Shown: positions 53,201 through 64,000 of the stretch, in pieces
How positions within the stretch are numbered: position 1 is the first letter of the stretch
How the letters are laid out: every line of letters starts with the position of its first letter
Assembly (NCBI GenBank): GCA_013365365.1
Contig: JABVXU010000180.1
Coordinates: 1-64,000 of the forward strand
Direction: 5' to 3'
Length of the DNA: 64,000 nucleotides
Origin: Cruorifilaria tuberocauda
Lineage: Eukaryota > Nematoda > Chromadorea > Rhabditida > Onchocercidae
Notes under the pieces: generated by a model
Told to the model about the DNA's origin: nothing
Seen by the model: only the letters and a program-made list of their open reading frames with translations
The model's database searches: none
Translations under genes and position numbers: made by a program

Positions 53201-55093
53201 AAATGCAGGACTAGGCAATATTTGAGTCTTTTGGATTGAAAATGTTGGAAAAACAACACCGAAATTATTAAATTACAAGGTATTCTGTTCCTCTATAATC
53301 TTTTCGATCCAGCTTACAACTGCAAAAATTATACGTTATTATCTGTTATAGTGTGACCATGATTAAAAATACATGATTCCGTATTGATTTCTTCATTTTG
53401 CTTAGCATTCAATATTTTTCTTGTATGTGAAGAAGCCATCGTGCTCACTCCACTATACATCGATACAGTACCTACTATACCCGAATCGACACCAGAGGAA
53501 ACCATTCCTAAAACTTAGTGAATATTCCTGAATTTTGCATAACCTCCTGTATATTAATACAGTTTGTAAAATGAAATGAATATAATTTTATACTTTTATA
53601 AATAATAATATTCTATAACACATCTTTATAAGTAATATAAATAAAATAAGTAATATAATTAATATAAAATATATCACTTATGATAGACCAATTTTGTGAA
53701 AGTTCTGAATACCTTGTAAATATTTTCTATTTTTTGCATCGTCAAGTACCAGCAAATCCTTAACTACGTTTGGTGAATTCTTCCCAACAAATTCTTCTGC
53801 CTGACTTAATGATGATAAATTCGCGTTAAACAGTATCAAATTTAATAATACCTCCAATACAATCAGTTATGTTCATCAATGAAACTAATAAATTAACTAT
53901 ATTTTGTTTTACAGTAAGGAATACAATATAAATAAACTGCAAAACATACCTTATGAAGGCTGCTGTCCTTATCACTGTTTGTTGAACTTTCAAGATCGTC
54001 ATGTCTTGATGTAGAAGCTAAACTTGCCTATAACAGATCAAAATAAATAAACATTTCAATAATACCAGATTCAAGCAGTACTTGTGCATAATCGATATTC
54101 TCATGTGTTTTTTCTTTTGCTTAGAATGTTATGAATAAGAACTTTATTAACTATCGTCCGCAGATAAGGAAGATCTTATTCAGAATACAAGCAAAACGCT
54201 GAGAAAATTGCAGAATTAACATACTAAGTTTTTCATATGATCACTATCACTAACAGCTATCGTAGTGGTCCCATCAATAGTTGAATGACTTTCAGTCATG
54301 AATTCATCCAGATACAACTGTTCATCACTGCACATAATCATATTCATTTTGAAAACATCATAAGGGAATTCAGGCGCCTGCTGAAAACAAAACAGGAAGA
54401 AAAAATCACCAAAGACTGGGAGGAATATGTACTTTAGAAATGATAAAATCTAAAATATCAGCAATGAAAAAACTAATGAAAGCTAACATTGCAAGGATAA
54501 CCATCGAGATCTCCACTGGCATCAGTATACATAGTACATGTTTCCATGTCTGATATTGCTTCTGTCAATAGTTTGCTCTGAAACGGCTATACACTGCAAA
54601 TGTCATAGTGATCGATTTTTTCTTTAATAAAAATCCCTGGAAAAATAATACGCTATTTCAGTATTGAATATAACAAGTTGGGCAAGAGTAAGCAGATTAC
54701 CCTGTAGATATCATCAATTTCTTCATAATCAGCACCACTGCCACAACCTTTAGTGACGGAAGAAGTAAGACTCGAATCATCACGTGAACTACTTGATAGT
54801 GAACTTTTGCCGCTTGACATAGACTCGCCTGTAGTAGTAACTGCTTCCCAAGTGAAACCCAATTCAGGACCAGTCATATAATCAAATGATGACCACACCA
54901 CTTTTCGAATAGCGGATAGATGACGAACTGGAACTTGAATTTTGCGTGATGAATCCTAAAATATAATAACAATAGTAATGAAAACTCACGGACTAAGGCA
55001 GACTAGCTAAAATTTATAATTTCTCACCTCAATGGCTTCATAAATTCGAAGGAATGTGTCCGCCTCTACTGCTTCCGATACCATTTCTGCCAT
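50300..55093 (-). CDS. alfa-1: C9orf72 / ALFA-1-like DENN protein
   Basis: This is a homologue of C9orf72, which with SMCR8 and WDR41 acts in lysosome and autophagy regulation. Minus-strand exons: 55093-55028, 54955-54701, 54577-54488, 54380-54225, 54027-53950, 53800-53713, 53507-53335, 53121-52967, 52745-52599, 52412-52328, 52246-52106, 51622-51494, 51403-51296, 51134-50935, 50805-50644, 50471-50300; 734 aa in frame. Blocks that align with my memory of the human protein are VVWSSFDYMTGPELGFTW (residues 41-58), HLFVGSYLFQLNGARHDRSM, WEWYAERQNIIEEV, LSQSHCVIVGDKKADVVK, TLCLFVAPEWRWLC, ESHWPLTVIDLDRRIVCTS, GFIRQFRLMIENSARALIAY and LDLVNNASFLVTLSEADRI. A Ser-rich nonconserved insert lies at about residues 60-190. 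The link between 52599 and 52412 is uncertain because of a 42-nt cassette. Some donors are weak (GTTAGC, GTTGGT). The ALFA-1 assignment is by pattern, without a database check. Confidence 0.75.
52491..52532 (-). other. possible alternative 42-nt cassette exon in ALFA-1
   Basis: It lies between the ninth and tenth modelled exons, with a TTGCAG acceptor above 52532 and a GTCACA donor below 52491. In the phase left by the preceding exon it reads DIRLHRDTMLDSL, which resembles the C9orf72 segment PLHRVCVDRL. Its length is a multiple of three, but joining TG at its end to the A opening the next exon makes a TGA, so inclusion would end the protein. Confidence 0.4.
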
Positions 55094-57059
55094 CTTCAAT
55101 GACTTCAATATCGTAAAGCGAACAAACCATCAGAACACATTCTTTACAGAATAGTTTCAGTCCTCTTTTGTAATGAAGGATAAGCAGGTAAATATCCACT
55201 TAACTACGATAGAAAGGACGCAATGAAAACAGTCACATCCTAGTCCGTATGTCACACAATGTATTTGAGTGAGAGTATTACATCTTGGAGGTTGCTGTCT
55301 TTATCAAATAAAGCGAATGAAAGAATACTTCGAACTTCGTCTTTTAGATAAAATGCAAGCAGATTTGTTTTCCGTTTCTTCTGATTTCATTCTCTGATGG
55401 AATCTAAGTAATGAAGTTGAGAAAATTTCAGTTTTGCAAAAACTCCACCATGTAAAAAAATGAAACAATATATCGATTAAAACGTTAGTTTTGGATAAAT
55501 ATGTGAAATTGAAATTATAGGAATTCAAGCAATTAGATATTATTGCTTGTTTGACATTGAAAATAAAATTTCTCAATGCGTGCAGTCAATGAAATATGTT
55601 GCACACATTTTTTATAATGATGGATGAATAGATAAAGTGTTCCGATCACTTCCATTAGAATACGGGGAAAAAAATTCTTACACAAACTACGTTCGCTTAT
55701 CTGTTTCATTCTCATTCTCTCGGATTGCAAGTTCACCAAACAATGAATGAATTTCCCTTTCTGTTGTTATATTATTACGCAGTAACTAACCTTGTAATCA
55801 TAATAGTTACTTGTTAAAGTAATTCGGAATGATATCCGAGGATCATCTATGAAAGATGAAAGGTTAAAAATTGAGCAGTAATATATAAAAGAACTATTGA
55901 GATTCAAATTATAGATGTTCCATACTGTTGAATGCACAGTTATAGTATTCATAAAAGACCTTTGTGGTAAATTTCTCTTTAGATCGTTTCAAATTAAGTT
56001 CGAATTGACTGCACGTCTTCAACAGATCGATGGGAACGATTTTAAACTGTCAACAAAGAAGATTCGTTTTACGATATTGTTTGATCCTAAAAAACTATAA
56101 AAAATGTTAGCAGTAATTTATGAGTTTCATATTGAAAACTGAAAAATTAAAAATTCTCCGTTAATTTGAGATCTTGTACTACAAATAAGATAGCAAAAGA
56201 CCTGCAGTAGAAAATTTTAATGAAACTGAGGAACAATGTTTAAAAATATGGATTAGTAATTTTTTCCTTTCAATTAAATTTTATAAGAGCAGAAAGTAAA
56301 CTATGCTAATTTCAATGCAAAGAAAAAACTTTTTCAATTAATGACTGATGAAATGCAAAACGGAGGATCAAATTAAACGTAAAGCAACTGTCGTTATCCA
56401 TCGAAACTACAAAAGCAAATAGGTATTCAAGAATAGAATCTACTTCCTAGAAAGGTGGTACAACGGATATATTTGAGTTTTATTTTAACTAAAATGAATG
56501 TGCTTTTATTCAATTCTTAAGAAAGGCTATTCCTTCAATTCCTCATTAAGAGAAAAAAGAATGCTGCCATCAATTGTTTAATAGATGAGTATTTTTTCAT
56601 TGTTTTATAAGACAAGTAAAATTTACGGAAGCCCGTAGTTTTTTTCTTCTCAGATTTGCTTCTCATTGCGTTGCACATTGACATAGCAATGTTCGTTTTA
56701 TAAAATCTTTTGCGACCAAAGCTGATTTGATTTACTTCCTGTCATATTTTAGTATGAAAAATGCTTCAACCGTCTCAAACAATCATCACTTTTTGAAAAA
56801 AACTTATTCGAGAACTTTAAGCAATATCATACAAAATAGTTAAAACGCATAAAAAATAATTACAAAGCTGTGGTTTCCTGAATATTTATGAGGAAATCAA
56901 TCAGACTGCATACTGTGACATTTCTAATGCGCAAATGTCGTATATTCTTCAGTGCTATGCTAGCATTGAAATTTTATGCTAGCAAACATGAAGTATAACT
57001 TGAAAAACAAAGAACAGGTGCAATTTTATAATGTGTGATCAGCAGTTTGAATTAATCAC
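55094..57059. other. intergenic with one candidate plus-strand exon
   Basis: This holds the promoter side of ALFA-1 and the 3' side of the phosphatase gene. Apart from the candidate exon at 55983-56100 I see only a possible mini-exon at about 55160-55191 (acceptor TAGTTTCAG, then MKDKQ and a GTAAAT donor). No connected model could be made. Confidence 0.4.
55983..56100 (+). CDS. candidate terminal exon, unrecognised protein
   Basis: An excellent acceptor (AAATTTCTCTTTAG) leads in phase 2 into 38 codons ending in TAA. The peptide reads SFQIKFELTARLQQIDGNDF and then KLSTKKIRFTILFDPKKL, balanced and non-repetitive. No domain is recognised and upstream exons are unplaced. Confidence 0.32.
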
Positions 57060-60000
57060 TCATTTTCTCTTTTGATTTCTTTCTTGACGTTTCCGTACAA
57101 TAAGATCATCATATTCCTTGATTAGTGATATTATATCTGGAGTTTTGATCAATAAATCCTCTGCTAGCAGAATCTCGATAACCATTCGATAGATAAATAA
57201 ATACTGCTAAAATTTTCTTTACAGAAGAAAGTTATCGCATGTCTATATACCATTGTTATTTTTAGATTTCTATAACCATTTATCAACACTTCTTAATCTT
57301 TTGACTCCAACCATTCATTATATTTCAAAGAAATCTTTTAGTTTATTCCTTCCTGTCCGCTTATTTATTGCTAATAAAAATTAACGACAATTCTTTAAAT
57401 TACAAGTAACGACAAATAATTGCAAACTATATTTTAAAGAAAATTTAAAATCCATTCGATGTTTCTATTCAATATCCTGAACAACATTGCCATCGTTCTG
57501 TATTCCGTACATTTCCCGACGATATGCTATTATCACTGTTTAACAAAAAAGGATGAATAATCCACTATTGAAATAAGTGATAAGATATTCTTGCTTAGTT
57601 GATTGCAGTAATGATACCTGATCATTTTGCACCGCATGCATTCGCTGATCACGCAATTCTTTAACAACATCAGGAATTGAAAGATTTTCAGAACGTTTAA
57701 GCCGATCAATTGCCATAAATATGGCTGCAAATGTGCCTGTCCTGCAAAATTGATCAATTTTTCAATTTAGAATTTTTCATTTGCATTGAAATTGTAACTG
57801 AATCTATTCTTTACTTGATCTAGTCTTACTAATTATTACTCCTTTATACCATTTAATAAATGGTATAAAGGAGAACCTCAATGCTATTTTCACTCATAAT
57901 CCATTCTGAGAAAAAATTTATGAGTAAAAGCAGCATTGAGAAAATAACTCCATTTACTAAATATTAAAAGAAAATATTTTAAAAATGGAGTGTTAACTTA
58001 AGTAAGATCGAAAACAGTTACAATTTGAAATATAATCTCGTCGAGTCCCGTCGACTGCACATTTTTGCAAAAATGTGCTTCTCTCAGTGAAACCAATCTC
58101 AGTGCTATCAAAACCATATTTTAATGATTTTGGATTGTTTAGATTTTCAAAATCTTAAAATTGTGGAAAGTTTGCGAAATTTCGAAATTAATTCAAAACA
58201 TCAAATCGTATGATTTTCCAACCTAGCCTTTCTAAAGCTTTCAACCAATTTGCACATAACGAATAAAAATCTAGATCTAATTTCAAGAAGCTTAAGGTAT
58301 GGATGTATTGCAGGAAATCGTGATATTATTTAAGTCGCGAAAGTTTTCTGTCTTTTTTTGGGAAGTTTTTGAAGAAGTTACTGATTGTAATTAATTGGAA
58401 ATAAATTTTCTCCGTATCGATACTTTAGCAAATTGTATTAAAAATAGTAGTGGTACTGATATTTATCAGCATTACTACCAGAAATATTATCAACTAATCC
58501 GTGATAGTTTTCGTTTAATGCACAAGAAGTCAATAAACTCTTACCGCAAAATATTCGCTTGCGTCAATCAACAATAAAAAGACTTTCAAGATAATATTAA
58601 TTTTCACTGAATTAATCAAAAAATCCAACTAACATCTTATCATCTTTAATTTTTCAATTTTCAATCTCGAATATCAGTTATATTCCTTCTTATTTCTTAT
58701 AATTCATTTCAGAATTGACTACCTTCCAATCCCGGCGCTGCAGTGCACGGTTATGGGTTTTTTTTCGGAAAATTTCAGAGCAAGTGTTCGTACTTCACGA
58801 CACACCGGAATGGAGTCCGGTACAAAGTGGTCGGGCCAACCACCATACAGAAAATGTAACACCTTCAAAATGAATAATACGATTTGGGAGTACAACTTAA
58901 AGTGGTTCACTCAAATAAATCACTCACTCATCAACCAGTGTGAATTTGGACGTCTCTATAATGCTCATTGAAATCATTTGCAATATTTAAGAAAATTTTT
59001 AGTACATATATTCATGAAACTTATCATAAGCTCATAAGGTCATATCACAAGCTTATTAACGAAATTGGGTTATGTTATATTAACTGAATTTGGAAATACT
59101 TTCTATTTGAAATCTGAAAACTCTGTATATCGAAAGAGTGAATCAAAAACAGTACCTTCGGTGGCTTTTTCTTAGATGGAATAGTCAAAAATAGCAAAGG
59201 TGAAAAAGAATTTGCTAGAAATACGGTTTAAAGTTTCAGTTTGGTTTTTTATAAGTTTGGAATTAATGCTAACTTTAATAATTATTAACTATCTCAGGTT
59301 AGATTGTGTATAAACCTCGTGTTTCTTATCCTTATAAACAACTTGTATTTTTGTTTGGTAAACTTTCCGAAGTTGTGCCACAGATGTAGTTTTTTCGACA
59401 ATTTTGACATGAATAGCTCCGTAATCTTTTGATTCGCAATCATTGCTCGGGAAATATTCGGTACATTGAGTTTTACCTTCCTCAGTCCATTGACATAATT
59501 GTATTATTACCTGTAATTAGCAATTTCAATCTTACTGAAAAAGTTTATGTTAAAAAGATTTAGAGGAATAAAAAAATCAATCAAGAAAATTGGGATGGAG
59601 GTTTAGTGAAAGAATTCCAGAAAAACCTTAAACTTTAAATTTTAGCAGAACAACAGTTCTTTCCTGTTACAGCTCGTAAACAATTTGCAGAAGTTCACTT
59701 CCTCTCACTCTTTTGCTGACCTTTGAATCTTCCTGTATTACCATACACCAGAAATCCTCAACAGTATTTGGCAGCGGTCCTTGTGCGCAAATGAATTTAA
59801 TATTTTCGCCAATTTGTACATATGAAGCATGATAGTAATCATCATCTGGCATTATTTGTTGTATTGTTTTTTCAACTTTGATTCGGTTGAATTTGAATTA
59901 ATTCCAATTATTTATTTCCTAAGTGCTCCACGTGATATGATTTTTGTTAAAAAAGAAAAATGAAATGACCTCTTACCATTAGGTGTATCTCTAAGGACTA

Positions 60001-60800
60001 CTCTTGTTTTGTCCAGTAGTTTTATATCTTCGTACCTTAAATTTTTTGAACTTATGATTTTTCTTTCCTTTCTATGCAATCCAATTTTGAAGGAAAATTT
60101 GATTCCTTTTGAAATTCTTGAAATGAGATTCACCGATTTTTGTCGTAATTTTTGTCAGCTTCCCATGCGTCCGTTCTACCGGATGGGTTATACATTCTTA
60201 CGACAGTAACGAATTCTCTCCTTATATTCCGAATGCCCATATCAATGATCTGGTCAGCCCATAGTTCATATGGCGTTTTCCTACGTGGTTCGGAATATTT
60301 CACAATCCCCTTACTTGATTTTTCCTAAATTAATTGCATCAGGAATAAAATTTTAAACTTTGCTTTATTAAACTTTAAAAATGTAAACACTTATTAATAT
60401 AGCATTCAGTAGGAAATGATCAGTAGAATAATAGTAAGTTTAATATTAGCCAGTAAACAACATATGAAGCTATCACTTTTTGATGATCGCTTAATCGCAT
60501 AATTTTTTTGATACAAAAAAATTGCGCTGACCTAAAATAAAAGTTGCCACTTGTTGACTTGATGATTCAGATAGAGGAAATTGGAATATTTTCACGAAAC
60601 GAAACACAATAGAGTACTAAATTAAATCTATATCGTACTTTACTGATCAATGCAGATCTTGCTAAGGAAAAATCATTACTACAGCTTACTATTGTTTTGT
60701 GAACAAATTTTTTTCCAATTGGAGCCCGATAATCGCCTTGAATTACACGACGACGAGGAAGACCTTTCGATTGTCTCCTATCATCCACAGAACAAACCAT
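57060..60800 (-). CDS. non-receptor protein tyrosine phosphatase, nematode type
   Basis: This is a classical PTP domain protein that removes phosphate from phosphotyrosine. Minus-strand exons: 60800-60690, 60324-60134, 60035-59977, 59845-59721, 59510-59316, 58862-58723, 57741-57618, 57203-57060; 362 aa in frame. A basic N-terminal extension of about 55 residues (RRQSKGLPRRRVIQGDYRAP) precedes the domain. Visible motifs are KNRYEDIKLLDKTRV (pTyr loop), DDDYYHASYV, FICAQGPLPNTVEDFWCMV and EDSKVIIQLCQWTEEGKTQC. The WPD loop is GGWPDHFVP (D238), the P-loop is HCSAGIGRTG (C268, R274) and the Q-loop is HAVQNDQ (Q312). All catalytic residues are intact, so it is probably active. The compact single-domain form is typical of the expanded nematode PTP families, often germline or sperm expressed, but expression cannot be read here. 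Start: an acceptor GTTTTTAG lies 24 bases upstream of the ATG. Confidence 0.9.
57839..57873. repeat. perfect 17-bp inverted repeat (hairpin)
   Basis: CTCCTTTATACCATTTA, one A, then its exact reverse complement. It lies inside a phosphatase intron. A second, imperfect inverted repeat follows at 57877-57899 and 57918-57940 (20 of 23 positions match), so the two hairpins are adjacent and may be the remains of a small palindromic transposable element. Confidence 0.8.
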
Positions 60801-60824
60801 TCTCCCTTTTGTTGACGTCGGACG

Positions 60825-61905
60825 CTAAAAACACATTTCAATTCATTTTGTTCATATTTCCGTCCAATCTTTTTTCATCTTCTATCATTTCTTATCAGAT
60901 TAATTATCCCAAAAGTAATCCTTCCATTTCACATTTTTCATCTAACAACGAACCATTTTCGGCGGCATTTTCTTTCTGCCATATATATCTTAGATGAAGC
61001 AACAAGCGAACACAAATTACGGAAAATTAGAAATGACTTTAATAGGACTTTTTTAAATGTTTTCAAGCTTTGATAAATTTGCATAACACATATTCAATTG
61101 GAAGGGATGCAAGAAATTTTAGGACAAGTGACAATAGTAGTTTATTGCTTATGGTATGTTCATGTTATGATGCTTCCAAGTAATATATGATCAGTTATGG
61201 CAGTAATCTCAATATTGTTCGAATATATAAATTGCTTAATGGTATTCTTTGAACTCTGAAACATTTTTAACATTTTTAACACTAAAACATTTTTAGTAGA
61301 GCAATCTCTGTTTTATTGCATTATTTGGATCTTCAAGCATCTTTTTATCTTAAACGATTTAAATTTTAGACTCTTTTTTTTTATAATAATCCCACTTGAT
61401 ATTATCACTATTTACTAAATGTTTCATAATGATCGCATAAAATTGTATTTTACCTAAGACTATCTTATGCTAAACATTACGATCACTTTTTGAATTTATT
61501 TTTATTTAACAGCGAGTGAGGTCCGTTAGGATAGTGAAGTTACTTAATTTGCAAGATCGAATGATATTATTCTGATTACTTTCAATATTATTTAATTTGC
61601 AAAGAATATAGCAAAAAAGATTTTTGTTTTTCAATATAAATGCATGGCTGACAGCATTATGAAGTCCAATTTGAAATTTGATGTTCAGATTTAAGGTGAA
61701 ACGAAACTTTTTAAACTATATGCATTATTAAATTTTGAAAATATTCAACATTTCAATTATCCTTTTCAGAAAATTACTTTAATCATAATATAATTTGAGC
61801 TCAATAAAATCTGCTATATTTCTGTTTTAATCATCAATAATGATTAACTGAGCGTAAGTCATCACGAACAAAAACTTTTTGATATAAAATTAGGTACAGA
61901 AGAAA
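60825..61905. other. intergenic, nothing supported
   Basis: AT-rich region upstream of the phosphatase. A short minus-strand frame at about 60990-60958 (MAERKCRRKWF) could be an upstream coding exon of the phosphatase but is weakly supported. Confidence 0.4.
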
Positions 61906-63822
61906 CTATATCTTGCACTCCTCTAATGAATTCATCCAAACAATAACTGCTAATATAATTAGCATAATTTTGCTTCTTTGCTGCTGATTTGCTGCTGATT
62001 TTGTTCCTCTTGGAGGCTGACAGTCCTAAAATAAGATTTTCAATTTGACTGCACAATTCATGATTCATTCATGAATTAATAACTGCTTCGCGAAATTGTT
62101 GTATTGGAAAAAAACTCTTCGGCTTTGAATACTCTTTCCAGTTTTTCAAACCGCAGAAAAGTGAAAAATTATTTCTCAAAATTGTAGTAAAAAAAATTTT
62201 TGAATTTTAATAATTCTAGAATAACTTTTTTGGGGGACGATAATCTATTTCTTCTCTACTTGAAACAAATATCCGATAATTTATGAGTTTTACTGGAAAA
62301 ACTGGCTGAATTATGAATTAAATAGAGTAGATTAGCCTCTGGAAAAGGTGGCAGAGTTACTATCCGACCATCTTTATCTTTTACAAAAACTATAGCAATA
62401 AATGCAAGCATACTTGATTCATTTTGAACTGAGTGTCAGATGGAAATGCCACAGATTGATCAGCTGATCCGGGAAGTAGCACTCGCTGTTGTTTTTCCTG
62501 TTGCTGAGGCATAACCACAAAATTCATTGGTTGCATACCACTTATTCCACCAATGACAGATTGTTGAGGTATATACTATGAAGACTGTCATTAAAAGAAA
62601 CATGGAAAACTACAGATATTAGAGAAATTATAAATGGCTCACATTTGATAAAAACGGAATGGATATTTGCTGGTGAGCGGGAAGTGCACCCGGAAATGAT
62701 TCAATCGGTATTGCTGCTGCTTTCTAAATTAAATATTTGAAATGAGAGGAAAGAAGAGATTTTGAAAGTTGTGCAGGGAATCATCGACTTTTTACCAAAT
62801 CATTAGTAAAGTTATAAAAAATGAACTTGTTAAAATTTTAAGATTTTGAAAAGAATAAGTTTTAAAAATTATATGCCCGAGCAAAGTGACTTGAGTAGAT
62901 GAAGAATTACAATATCATCTGGTGATAAGATACTGGCTGATGGTAAGTTTGCTGGATGACAGATGTTTGCAGGCGATAAACTGGATTCTTCCACATACCC
63001 AAGTTTCTGAAGATATTCAATTGCTGTCTTATCATCCAAAGGTACTATTACTTCCGCTGAAAATTTCTCATTTTGGGTTCTGCATTTGCTCTATAACATT
63101 TCAGTTCTTTTATTTGAACATTGTCATCTATATTGGTAAGAAATTCATTGACCTGAGTTTCTTCATGAATTAAGTTCACCTTTCAAGAAACTAATGGGCT
63201 TCCAGAAATTGATTCTGAACTTTTCTTATAAAGCTTCTAAGTTTAAAATCAGTTCTGATGCTGAAAGTAATGAAATGTGATTTAGTTATAATTTATTACC
63301 CATTTGTCTCTTATATCGCCGATTTCTTATCTGAAATGGATCTGAAAACAATATTTAAAAGCAGTTAAGCTTAAATCTTTAATTATGAATTTCAGACATC
63401 CGCAACTGAAAATAAACGAAATGAATGAATGAATGCCATCTAAGAGATTAATGTTCTACCATATTATTGCTAAGATATCTTTAAAATTAACAAAACAATT
63501 GAGATGAAAAGGCGCGATTATATTTCTCTGAAATATTTGAAATATCTCTGAAATTTGAAATGTTTAAAACAAAAATGTTGCAATTTTTTTTTCCTTGTTA
63601 TCCAACAAATTCAAAAATTATTTATAGTCATATGGACTGAATACTTTGAAATTTGTGTATAGTTTTGAAAAGAGCCAAGAATTGTTTACCTGAAGCGATA
63701 GGGCAGGGTAAAAGATGATGAATTTGTACATTGCACGGACAACGATCACTGGGCATTATTGGACAAATTGTAGAAGTCGATGGACAAGGACACAGAACAC
63801 ATTTCCGTACCGGAAGTACCAT
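61906..63822 (-). CDS. unrecognised 227-aa Cys-rich / Gln-rich protein
   Basis: Six minus-strand exons close in frame to 227 residues: 63822-63690, 63341-63300, 63056-62911, 62723-62643, 62575-62414, 62025-61906. Exon 1 is cysteine-rich (KCVLCPCPSTSTICPIMPS, then RCPCNV). Exon 2 ends in a furin-like RRYKRQ. Exon 3 reads IVPLDDKTAIEYLQKLGYVE, and exon 4 continues with KAAAIPIESFPGALPA. Exon 5 is rich in Gln, Pro and Met (MPQQQEKQQRVLLPG). Exon 6 ends with a hydrophobic run (KIMLIILAVIVWMN) near the C-terminus. The EYLQKLGY ... SPDDIKAA ... FPGALP pattern loosely resembles the peptidoglycan-binding-like prodomain of matrix metalloproteinases, but no catalytic domain follows. There is no clear signal peptide, so the true 5' end may lie beyond the window. 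Function is unknown. Confidence 0.5.
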
Positions 63823-64000
63823 TCTTACAGTTTTTGATCTAAACTCTAACTAATTCGAGCATTTTTTTTGCAGTGGAAAAACATTTCCAGCGCATTTTGA
63901 TAAATAATATAATTACATACTAAAGCAATTCGAATAAAGCATATTTGTCAGGAAATTGATAGCTTTTGCAGCTTTAAAATATTATTTTTCTCATTTTCTA
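63823..64000. other. window edge, no feature seen
   Basis: AT-rich sequence upstream of the last minus-strand gene. An earlier exon of that gene could lie outside the window. Confidence 0.4.

Noticed and set aside
57533..57757. minus-strand frame starting MINFAGQAHLQ
   Set aside because: It is a shifted frame of the phosphatase exon at 57741-57618.
58753..58971. plus-strand frame over the phosphatase
   Set aside because: It is antisense to the exon encoding the WPD and HCSAGIGR motifs.
1..64000. CRISPR arrays, rRNA, tRNA, SL-RNA genes, known transposases or Wolbachia-like insertions
   Set aside because: None were recognised on either strand by eye. A computed scan could still find degenerate copies.

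Overview
The window is AT-rich (roughly 70%) eukaryotic DNA. It carries intron-rich genes with short exons, introns of about 50-500 bp, and strong TTTTCAG-type acceptors. Several start codons lie a few bases downstream of an orphan acceptor, which suggests spliced-leader trans-splicing. Gene content (a DB-module cysteine-rich secreted protein, a ceramide glucosyltransferase, NASP, VPS35, a C9orf72/ALFA-1-like protein, a nematode-style tyrosine phosphatase) and composition point to a parasitic nematode, most likely a filarial (spirurid) species. The species itself cannot be fixed from the sequence. No bacterial, viral, rRNA, tRNA or CRISPR sequence was recognised.

Layout: 1-15 kb is gene-poor and low-complexity, with a few candidate exons and one possible tiny secreted protein (12391-12988 +). 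15-18 kb holds a DB-module secreted protein (+) and an unrecognised 93-aa gene (+). 19.5-36.5 kb is a run of minus-strand genes: NASP histone chaperone, a small unrecognised basic protein, ceramide glucosyltransferase (UGCG), and retromer VPS35. 37-41 kb is intergenic. 40.9-41.7 kb has a TSP1-domain secreted protein (+). 43.1-46.2 kb is a decayed SPATA20/DUF255 thioredoxin-like gene with stops, frameshifts and lost internal exons. 47-49.3 kb has isolated coding-type exons and a 101-aa single-pass membrane protein (+). 50.3-55.1 kb (-) is a divergent C9orf72/ALFA-1 homologue, 57.1-60.8 kb (-) is a tyrosine phosphatase with an intact active site, and 61.9-63.8 kb (-) is an unrecognised cysteine- and glutamine-rich protein.

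The large gene models were built by hand from splice sites and remembered family alignments, and each was checked for reading-frame closure: NASP 442 aa, VPS35 775 aa, UGCG 407 aa, PTP 362 aa, ALFA-1 734 aa, DB protein 212 aa. The genes do not form an obvious operon. VPS35, UGCG and C9orf72 all act in the endolysosomal or Golgi system, but this is probably chance. The most solid unusual observations are the SPATA20 pseudogene, a 42-nt C9orf72 cassette whose inclusion would create a stop exactly at the splice junction, a GC-AG intron and an out-of-frame first ATG in UGCG, and several unrecognised multi-exon small genes. I did not find a convincing new molecular system.
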